Shown here one piece after another: positions 57,773-64,000 of a stretch of DNA of 64,000 nucleotides. The position numbers and the translations under genes were made by a program. The notes under the pieces were generated by a model. It did no database searches. It was not told where the DNA came from and saw nothing but the letters and a program-made list of their open reading frames with translations. Origin of the DNA: Psychrobacter immobilis (lineage in GTDB: Bacteria > Pseudomonadota > Gammaproteobacteria > Pseudomonadales > Moraxellaceae); the NCBI GenBank assembly GCA_904846265.1, contig CAJHAA010000007.1, forward strand, positions 78,235-142,234. Reading direction: 5' to 3'. The stretch's first letter is position 1. The number at the start of each line of letters is the position of its first letter.

Positions 57773-57838
57773 AACTCTAATACCTATACCAGTCAACTTT
57801 GATAAAGCGTTCTTATGACGCATAATTTTGGTCGTGTA

Positions 57839-59073
57839 TTACAAAACCTCATCATCAGGCGCCCGCCAGCCCCTCACATCAATCTTACCCGTAACGGCAG
57901 CAGATATTAAAGCGGTACGGCGTTCTTGCATAAGTTGGATTGCTTGTTCTGCTTTACTAACCAAATTTGAAAAAACCTTTAGCTTGTCGCTTAAGTATTG
58001 GCAGATTTGTTCTTGTTCATCAAATGGTGGAATAACAAAGCCTAGTTCTAATAAATTCTCTTGCGTCATACTTGGTAATGCAGTATTTGTTGAAAGCTGA
58101 TCAAAAGGGAATAGTAATGCTTGATGATAAATGTAATTTGGCTTAGCGTTACTAGACGCTTCACTATAAAACATGGTATCCACTGTCCAGAATTTTCCCG
58201 AAACTAATAGCGGTTTATCTACAGTCCCTTTTCTTCCAAATAGTACGGACTCACCATCAAATAAGTAATCCGAACTACGCTTGAAAATACCGCCCGATCC
58301 ATAAACAGGATAGCCACCACTTTCTACTTCTACCTCTTTATAGTCTCGACCGTTACGAATTCTCAAAACATTTTTTAGGCGACCAACTTCCCAATGCTCA
58401 GGCACTTCCCCCAACCATTCAACGCCCGAATCTTTCATCGGTACATCAGGATTTAAGCCTTTAGTTACCGCATGACTGATGACAGCTTGGCGCTTTTCTC
58501 TTAACAGTTGGATTAGGGTTTGTTGCTTATCAATTAAGGTATCAATTTGAGCGGTTTCGTGGTCGAGATAGTCTGATATTAAGCTCTGCTCTTGATAGGG
58601 AGGAATCGCTACCTTATAAGGTGATATTTGAAGTGTAGAAAGCTGACCAATTGCAGAGCTTTGTACATTAAAATCTATAACTTCATTGATAAAATGAGAA
58701 AAATACCGTCCATCACAATTAACAAGCGGTATTAGAACTAATAGCCTGATAATAGCCTGATAATAGCGTCAAACTCATGGTTTCTGTAAACAGCAAACCC
58801 AACTTCTCCTCTTCCACTTACAGTTATAGCGTTAGCAGGAAAGTTTGGTTTTTTTGTATAACCATAGATGGCTTTAGAGTCATTTGCATTGGTATAAATT
58901 GGATATTGGCATTCTTCACTTTTTATGTCCGAGAACAGATTAACCTGTAAATCTCCACCTGCTTTAATCATAAATAGCTTTGACAGAGAAGCTGTCTTCC
59001 AATGTACTGGTATTGCATCAGCCCATTCAACATCGACTTCTCTATACTCTTCATACCGCTGATACTTCGCCAT
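57839..59073 (-). pseudogene. hsdS: Type I specificity subunit hsdS, split by an 11-bp duplication
   Basis: HsdS gives sequence specificity to the HsdM2S methylase and R2M2S nuclease. The first part (59073 to a TAG at 58738) has 111 residues starting [17 protein letters not shown]. The rest is open in another frame, with KDSGVEWLGEVPEHWEVGRL in the second half and RTALISAAVTGKIDVRGW at the end. Dropping one copy of the 11-bp repeat at 58740-58761 joins both parts into one 407-residue frame with no stop, a normal length. The ATG overlaps the hsdM stop by one base. A shorter translation from MKDSGVEW (199 residues, from 58438) could give a half-HsdS. Confidence 0.92.
58740..58767. repeat. 11-bp tandem duplication inside hsdS
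   Basis: AATAGCCTGAT occurs twice in direct succession (58740-58750 and 58751-58761) and is followed by the first six bases of a third copy. Eleven is not a multiple of three, so each unit added or lost shifts the frame. Confidence 0.95.
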
Positions 59074-61454
59074 TACGAATGCACCTCACCCAATAACTGC
59101 ATAATCTCGCTACTAACCGCATCTAAGTCTGCATCAATCTCAGCCAGAGAACGCGGTGGCTCATACACATAGAAGTGACGGTTAAACGGTATCTCAAAGC
59201 CCACAATGCCAATCTCTTCATCAATCGCATCTGTCTTGTCGCTATTGATCCACGCATCAGGCACATGCGGCTGCACTTCACGGGCGAAGTAACTTTCAAT
59301 CAGCTCAGTGGTCGTCACTTCAGGATTGAGCGGTACGTTTTCATAATCGCGTAGGTCGCTGTCTGTTTGGAATTCTACTATTTTCGTCTTGCTGGCAGGA
59401 TCGGTGCTGTTTTTTGCACGATAAGTAAACGCCCCATAGAGCGGATTGGCAACCTTAACCACTTTTTTGATAACAGGTTCAGCTTCAGGATTTTTCCAAG
59501 TGATGGCATCCATCAGCTGCTTTTTCTCTTTGGCGTCCAAATTCACATCAGCGTCATTTAACGCTTGCTTAAGCACTTTTTCAAACTCATTGAAATCATC
59601 GAACTGGTTATTACCGATTGCCGCTTGCAAGGCTTTGGCTTTATTTATGATCTCAAGCTGATCCTGCCAAAGCTTGGCATCGAGCACATCTTTAATTTGC
59701 TTTTCTTTTAGCTCAGAGAAGTCAGCCTTGATCATAGCGCGCGCTTCTAGGGTGACCGCCGATAAGTCACCGTAGCTGTCGCTATCAGTTGTCCAGTTAC
59801 TACCAAATGCTTCATACAGCGCTGGCATGACCATATCAAACGGTTTAGAGGCATAACGTAAGGTTTCGATGGAATCGTCGGATAGCTGAGCGGATAGACG
59901 TAGCGGACGCTCAATGGTGATACGGCGATAGCCAAACTCATGAGTGGCAAATATCTTACTGGCAAAAGTCTTGGCAGGCTCAGCTTTAGGATTAGCAGAC
60001 TGACGGCCACGGTTAGACTTCACCTCTTCAGGCTTATCTAGCACGCGCGCATCGACTACCTCAAAGTCACCAAAGCTGCGGATAATGGTCTTGATATCAT
60101 CATCGCTCATCTCATTACGCTTGGAGCCGAGTGATTTACGCATCTTGCCGTATAGGTTACTGCCATCGATCAATTGCACGTGACCTTTGCGCTCAGGCGC
60201 TTTCTTATTGCTTAATACCCATACATAGGTCGCAATGCCGGTGTTATAGAACATATCGGTAGGCAGAGCGATAATAGCCTCTAGTAGGTCGGCCTCAAGG
60301 ATATAACGGCGGATCTCACTCTCGCCACTCCCTGCGCCGCCTGTGAATAGCGGTGAACCATTTAAGATGATACCGATACGGCTGCCTTGGTTGCTGTTTT
60401 GAGTGCTGCTGCTATCTGTCGCTTTATCATCAACAGTAATCGGACGCATCTTGCTAATCAGATGCATCAAGAATAATAGCGAGCCATCGGACACACGCGG
60501 CAAGCCCGCCCCAAAGCGACCGTCAAAACCTTTTTGCGTATGCTCATCGTTGATCTCGCCAGCAATCTTTTTCCAATCTACCCCAAACGGTGGGTTCGAT
60601 AGCATGTAGTCGAATTTCTCAGCGACCAGCTGATCACTAGACAAGGTATTACCCAGCTTAATATTATTCACCTCTTGCCCTTTAATCAGCATATCGGCTT
60701 TACAGATAGCATAAGACTCAGGGTTGAGCTCTTGCCCATAGGTACGCATCACCGCATCAGGGTTCAGCTCTAGTACGTACTCCATACCAGAGGATAAGAA
60801 ACCGCCCGTACCTGCTGTCGGGTCATAAATGGTACGAATAATGCCGTCTTTGGTCAGTGCGTCATCATCTTCCATAAACACTAGCGAGGTAGTCAGGCGC
60901 ACGATATCGCGCGGGGTGAAATGCTCCCCTGCGGTTTCGTTTGAGCTCTCAGCAAAGCGGCGGATCAACTCTTCAAACACAAAACCCATTTCATGGTTAG
61001 AGATAGCGTCAGGGCTAAGATCAGTATTGGCGAACTTCTGCACCACTTTATAAAGTAAGTTGGCATCGGCTAGCTGCCCGACAAACTCTTCAAACTTGAA
61101 GTGCTCAAATATTTCGCGCGCGTCTTTAGAGAAGGATTGCACGTAAGTATTCAAATTATCCTTGATATCGCTTTGACCCATCTTGCTTAGATCCATGGGC
61201 GAGATGTTATAGAAAGGTCTCTTGCTGGCACGAATGATGAACTTCTCTTGCGCTTCCTCAGATAATCCCATGCCAGCGATACGCTCACTCTCAGCCACCA
61301 CAGCAGCTTTAGTGTCTGCTAATACGCACTCTAGGCGGCGCAGTAGTGTGAATGGCAAGATGATGCGGCCGTATTGAGATTGCTTAAAGTCACCACGTAA
61401 TAGATCAGCGACAGACCAGATGAAAGCCGCTGTTTGAGAGAAGTTTTTGGTCAT
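59073..61454 (-). CDS. hsdM: Type I DNA methyltransferase, M subunit
   Basis: HsdM methylates adenine in the site chosen by HsdS. The 793-residue protein has the HsdM N-terminal helical domain (about 10-150), then SAM motif DPTAGTGG (211-218) and catalytic NPPF (287-290). It is longer than typical HsdM (about 500-550) because of a C-terminal extension of about 250 residues, in part charged ([20 protein letters not shown]). Its stop overlaps the hsdS ATG by one base (TAATG). Confidence 0.95.
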   Translation of the reverse strand: MTKNFSQTAAFIWSVADLLRGDFKQSQYGRIILPFTLLRRLECVLADTKAAVVAESERIAGMGLSEEAQEKFIIRASKRPFYNISPMDLSKMGQSDIKDNLNTYVQSFSKDAREIFEHFKFEEFVGQLADANLLYKVVQKFANTDLSPDAISNHEMGFVFEELIRRFAESSNETAGEHFTPRDIVRLTTSLVFMEDDDALTKDGIIRTIYDPTAGTGGFLSSGMEYVLELNPDAVMRTYGQELNPESYAICKADMLIKGQEVNNIKLGNTLSSDQLVAEKFDYMLSNPPFGVDWKKIAGEINDEHTQKGFDGRFGAGLPRVSDGSLLFLMHLISKMRPITVDDKATDSSSTQNSNQGSRIGIILNGSPLFTGGAGSGESEIRRYILEADLLEAIIALPTDMFYNTGIATYVWVLSNKKAPERKGHVQLIDGSNLYGKMRKSLGSKRNEMSDDDIKTIIRSFGDFEVVDARVLDKPEEVKSNRGRQSANPKAEPAKTFASKIFATHEFGYRRITIERPLRLSAQLSDDSIETLRYASKPFDMVMPALYEAFGSNWTTDSDSYGDLSAVTLEARAMIKADFSELKEKQIKDVLDAKLWQDQLEIINKAKALQAAIGNNQFDDFNEFEKVLKQALNDADVNLDAKEKKQLMDAITWKNPEAEPVIKKVVKVANPLYGAFTYRAKNSTDPASKTKIVEFQTDSDLRDYENVPLNPEVTTTELIESYFAREVQPHVPDAWINSDKTDAIDEEIGIVGFEIPFNRHFYVYEPPRSLAEIDADLDAVSSEIMQLLGEVHS

Positions 61455-61868
61455 TAGAGTGTCTTATTGTTTGTTGGGCAAGGATAAATACTTTGGATGA
61501 TATGACAGGCTTAAAAATTGGCTAACACGTACTGCGATGGCATACATCGACTTATGACGGCTTATAAAGCTCATTGTATGATAGTAGAGTATATAAAGGC
61601 TAGTATGCAAACTTAATATTGGTTAGATTTGATGAGAAAATTATGATAGATAAATGATGATACTGGTTAGAATAAAAACAGATAAAATACAGAAATCAGG
61701 AATAAAAAAGACCATTTTTTTCAAATTCTTCCTAAGAGAAAATCCTCTTTAACTTAAGACAGTTAATGATGTCTTGATTCATTCAACTATTGTTGTTATT
61801 TTCACGAACAATAATAAAAATATGTTTTTCCGCTACGTCATTCAAGGTTAACCAACAGGATCAACATT
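61455..61868. other. Divergent intergenic region hsdM / lipoprotein
   Basis: An AT-rich stretch of 414 bases carrying the upstream regions of hsdM (leftward) and the lipoprotein gene (rightward). Its last 62 bases, from AACAATAATAAAA on, are repeated before the pseudogene at 62376. No gene is seen. Confidence 0.6.
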
Positions 61869-62282
61869 ATGAAAATCATCAGCACGATCCTAGCGGGTGT
61901 TTGCCTACTCTCTCTTACTGCCTGCGGTAATCTTCAAAATTGGAATAGTGACTATTTATCAGGTGGAGGAGACTATCTGTCAAACGATCATGGGCTAGTG
62001 GCAGACTGCAAAGGGAACAAACTGAGTATGCAACTTAAACCGTCAGATGCAGAGTTGTTTTGGCAGGATAATAACTTACCTAAAGGAACAAACGATTATG
62101 TCTGTAAAGACGGCGGAGCCTATTTACCTAATAAAGTCACTGATTGCAATGGAGATATAATTATTAAAAAGTATGGTTCAGTTGAAAAGTTTAGAATGGT
62201 TAACAATCTTCCTGATTACACAACGGTAGCGTTTATCTGCGAAGGCAATGCTATCAGACCATCACCTGATCAGCTTAAATAA
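61869..62282 (+). CDS. Small lipoprotein of unknown function
   Basis: The 137-residue protein has a lipoprotein signal (MKIISTILAGVCLLSLTAC, lipobox LTAC, Cys19). The mature part shows two similar halves, each with a Cys-rich segment (VADCKGNKLSMQLKPSDAEL and VTDCNGDIIIKKYGSVEKFR), both followed by NNLP and a second Cys. It is an internal duplication of a small domain. CAGGAT precedes the ATG. Function unknown. Confidence 0.75.
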   Translation: MKIISTILAGVCLLSLTACGNLQNWNSDYLSGGGDYLSNDHGLVADCKGNKLSMQLKPSDAELFWQDNNLPKGTNDYVCKDGGAYLPNKVTDCNGDIIIKKYGSVEKFRMVNNLPDYTTVAFICEGNAIRPSPDQLK

Positions 62283-62375
62283 CAAATGATAATCGTCTAT
62301 TTTTATCTCTACAAACAATAATAAAACTCTGTCTTCCCGACAACTCATTCAAGGTTAACCAACAGGATCAACATT

Positions 62376-62553
62376 ATGAAAATCATCAGCACGATCCTAG
62401 CGGGTGTTTGCCTACTCTATTACCGCTTGTATAAAGATGGATCCTAAGACGTGGATTTCAGGGGGTGGAGAGTATTTAAAAGACAAACAAGGAAGTTTAG
62501 CAGGTGCTGAAGCTGAAAGCCTACTAGCATATGAAGTTGATGAGAAAATATGA
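62376..62553 (+). pseudogene. Frameshifted copy of the lipoprotein gene
   Basis: The leader and first 43 coding bases repeat those of the gene at 61869. Then CTCT replaces CTCTCT, and the frame hits a stop at 62445. Restoring two bases gives LLSITACIKMDPKTWISGGG followed by EYLKDKQGSLAGAEA and an end at 62553, so a real lipoprotein relative was lost by slippage. The rest of the domain is missing. Confidence 0.8.
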
Positions 62554-62984
62554 TGAACTGGGAAAATATTATAGGTTGGCTGGTGATAATATCAGGACTA
62601 GGCGGAATAGTTGCTTCGATGATATTGCATCAATTGGTTATTCGCTATACGCAAAAACATTTAAGATCCTTGTGCTGCTACCTTTATGGCGATGAATATC
62701 ATTATGAGGGTAAACTAAACATGTATGATATGTTTTTTATGACATTCATAGCAGTCCCTATTTTTATTCAATATCACTTCGTATATAAAAGAAAAGGATA
62801 CCTGCCAATGTTTAAAGGCGGTACTAGTATAATGCATGCTAATTTAGACGAAAAAAATGCACTTCTATTAGTCAAGAACCATTATAAGTGGTTGGTGCTA
62901 AACGTTGTATCTTTAGGTCTTGGTTTGTTTTGGATATTCGGAGTTTTCTTTTTTGCATGGTTGAAGAGAAAAGTAAGTAGTTAG
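62550..62984 (+). CDS. Small membrane protein, paralogue 1 of 2
   Basis: The 144-residue protein has an N-terminal membrane helix (WLVIISGLGGIVASMIL), a middle hydrophobic segment (MFFMTFIAVPIFIQYHF) and a C-terminal one (LNVVSLGLGLFWIFGVFFFA). It shares QLVIRYTQ, KLNMYDMFFMTFIA, YKRKGYLPMF and LDEKNALLLVKNHYKWLVLN with the next gene. The ATG overlaps the end of the frameshifted lipoprotein. Family unknown. Confidence 0.72.
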   Translation: MMNWENIIGWLVIISGLGGIVASMILHQLVIRYTQKHLRSLCCYLYGDEYHYEGKLNMYDMFFMTFIAVPIFIQYHFVYKRKGYLPMFKGGTSIMHANLDEKNALLLVKNHYKWLVLNVVSLGLGLFWIFGVFFFAWLKRKVSS

Positions 62985-63014
62985 AGATATTGGAGATCAG
63001 GTGAATAATATATT

Positions 63015-63443
63015 ATGACGTATGACTTATTAGTAGATATTGGCTCTCTTATTTTTTTGGGAGGCATGATTTTATGGATGATTTCACAGCAACTAGTTAT
63101 TCGTTACACTCAGAATAATTTAAAACCTTTATGCAAGTATCTTTACGGTAGTGAAAATTTTTATAAAGGAAAGTTGAATATGTATGAAATGTTGTTTATG
63201 ACTTTCATCGCAACTCCTATATTTATTCAATATCACTTCATATATAAAAGAAAAGGATACTTTCCCATGTTCAAAAATGGTACTAGCACCATGCACAATA
63301 GCTTAGATGAAAAAAATACACTTTTACTGATCAAAGATCATTATCAATGGTTAGTGCTAAATGTTATATCTTTAGGGCTGGCCTTATTCTGGTTCTTTGG
63401 TAGTACGCTTTTTATGTTTTTAGCAAAAAGAGCAGACAGTTAA
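63015..63443 (+). CDS. Small membrane protein, paralogue 2 of 2
   Basis: The 142-residue protein closely follows its paralogue 30 bases upstream (more than half of residues identical by eye), with the same three hydrophobic segments. CAGGTG lies before the ATG. Tandem duplication in the island's right end. Function unknown. Confidence 0.72.
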   Translation: MTYDLLVDIGSLIFLGGMILWMISQQLVIRYTQNNLKPLCKYLYGSENFYKGKLNMYEMLFMTFIATPIFIQYHFIYKRKGYFPMFKNGTSTMHNSLDEKNTLLLIKDHYQWLVLNVISLGLALFWFFGSTLFMFLAKRADS

Positions 63444-63590
63444 TATGACCCTGCTGACTTTATAGAATATAAAGACTTTGAACTAACCTGTCAGGGTACA
63501 AGCTGCAAAATCACAGATGTTTATGATTCTTATGGTAACTCAGCTATATTTGAAGCTAATCAAGCTTATAGACAAGCTCACCATAATTGA
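63444..63590 (+). pseudogene. C-terminal gene remnant
   Basis: After the stop of the previous gene a frame without start codon reads DPADFIEYKDFELTCQGTSC and continues in KITDVYDSYGNSAIFEAN to a stop at 63588. It looks like the tail of a secreted or lipoprotein-type gene cut by recombination. Confidence 0.5.
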
Positions 63591-63670
63591 AGAGTCTATT
63601 ACTATCAGCGTACGGCCCTTGAATTTTTGTAACCAATTTTTAACTCGTAAACTAGAAGTAAAAGGCAGAA

Positions 63671-63708
63671 GTAGTACATATTAAATGTTGTACATATCGT
63701 TGTACATA
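63671..63708. promoter_or_regulatory. Right arm-type repeats
   Basis: GTTGTACATA occurs at 63687-63696 and 63699-63708, two bases apart as in the left end, and a variant GTAGTACATA lies at 63671-63680. Over 23 bases the right and left pairs differ at one position only. Confidence 0.65.
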
Positions 63709-63765
63709 TAAATATTTTTTAATAATATAAACATATATATCAATAACTTATATTATGTGATTGAC

Positions 63766-63794
63766 TCCCGCCGAGCGCACCAATCATCGTATTT
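63766..63794 (+). repeat. attR core, 29-bp direct repeat
   Basis: An exact copy of 41450-41478, including the last 17 bases of tRNA-Arg. It marks the right end of the island. Confidence 0.92.
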
Positions 63795-63874
63795 ATAATA
63801 TTTGTTTCATCCTTCCCTAGTAGCACCCTAAATCTCAAATATACATCAACCCCGCGCTCAAAATATTTGCGGAT

Positions 63875-64000
63875 TGAACCGCCCCGGGATTGTCGGAGAC
63901 TCAACATTCTGAGAGAATACGACAATGAAAAAACAAACCTACACTCCTGAGATTAAAGAACGCGCCGTTCGCATGCTGATAGAAGCGTTGGGCGACTATC
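63875..64000 (+). mobile_element. Left end of an IS3-family insertion sequence
   Basis: TGAACCGCCCCGGGATTGTC resembles the left terminal repeat of IS3 elements with TGAACCGCCCCGGG ends, and a transposase orfA starts 50 bases further in. The element runs off the window. Confidence 0.75.
63925..64000 (+). CDS. IS3-family transposase orfA, N-terminal part
   Basis: The 25 visible residues begin MKKQTYTPEIKERAVRMLIE, the usual start of an OrfA helix-turn-helix (HTH_28/transposase_8 type). The protein is cut by the window edge. Confidence 0.8.
   Translation, partial: MKKQTYTPEIKERAVRMLIEALGDY

Larger units (their letters stand above)
41450..63794. mobile_element. Integrated genomic island at tRNA-Arg, about 22.3 kb
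   Basis: It is bounded by 29-bp direct repeats, with a tyrosine integrase next to attL, an AlpA regulator, a DUF927 helicase with iteron-like repeats, a type I restriction-modification locus and many genes of unknown function, pseudogenes and remnants. No capsid or conjugation genes are present, so it is better viewed as a P4-like or satellite-type integrative element than as a prophage or ICE. Whether it excises is not known. Confidence 0.9.

Noticed and set aside
41450..63794. Complete prophage
   Set aside because: No terminase, portal, capsid, tail or lysis genes are present.

Overview
This window looks like chromosome from a gamma-proteobacterium of the Moraxellaceae, most probably Psychrobacter. 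That rests on gene order and protein character (S10 ribosomal operon next to rng-maf-mreDCB, divergent gatCAB, trpF-trpB-trpA-accD-folC-SPOR, long queF, DUF1853), not on a database match. About two thirds is ordinary core chromosome; the last third is a mobile island.

Core part, 1-41.4 kb. The leftward S10 operon (rpsJ-rplC-rplD-rplW-rplB-rpsS-rplV-rpsC-rplP, running off the left edge) has a recognisable promoter about 280 nt upstream of rpsJ. Upstream of it, also leftward, are rng, maf, mreD, mreC and mreB. Divergent from mreB is gatC-gatA-gatB, followed by tRNA-Pro(GGG). Then come envelope or hypothetical genes (secreted protein, DUF1853, outer-membrane barrel, large lipoprotein, DUF2726), a LysM-SPOR protein, folC, accD and trpA/trpB/trpF. 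An AT-rich zinc-knuckle gene of unknown function sits between trpB and trpA. Beyond these are a photolyase, a MITE-like element, a 53-residue membrane protein, a DUF4230 protein, proS, an LprI-like protein, queF, three tandem paralogous secreted proteins, an ABC-2 exporter and a cytochrome c. The core part ends at tRNA-Arg(CCG).

Island, 41.45-63.79 kb (about 22.3 kb). It is integrated in the 3' end of tRNA-Arg and bounded by a 29-bp direct repeat. The same pair of GTTGTACATA repeats, spaced identically, lies just inside both ends and probably marks integrase arm sites. The rightward module holds a P4-type tyrosine integrase, a coiled-coil protein, an AlpA regulator, a winged-helix-like protein and a DUF927 helicase. 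It is followed by two sets of iteron-like repeats that look like a replication origin. Convergent to it is a type I restriction-modification locus (hsdM-hsdS-hsdR) read leftward. Secreted, Sel1 and TPR-like genes have accumulated between hsdS and hsdR, together with two hsdR 5' stubs, one hsdS 3' stub and repeated short C-terminal remnants. This layout suggests repeated recombination at the S/R junction. hsdS is split by an exact 11-bp tandem duplication. Removing one unit restores a 407-residue reading frame, so the gene may be switchable or freshly mutated.

The right end of the island holds a lipoprotein, a frameshifted copy of it, two tandem paralogous membrane proteins and a gene remnant. 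Outside attR the left end of an IS3-family element begins and runs off the window.
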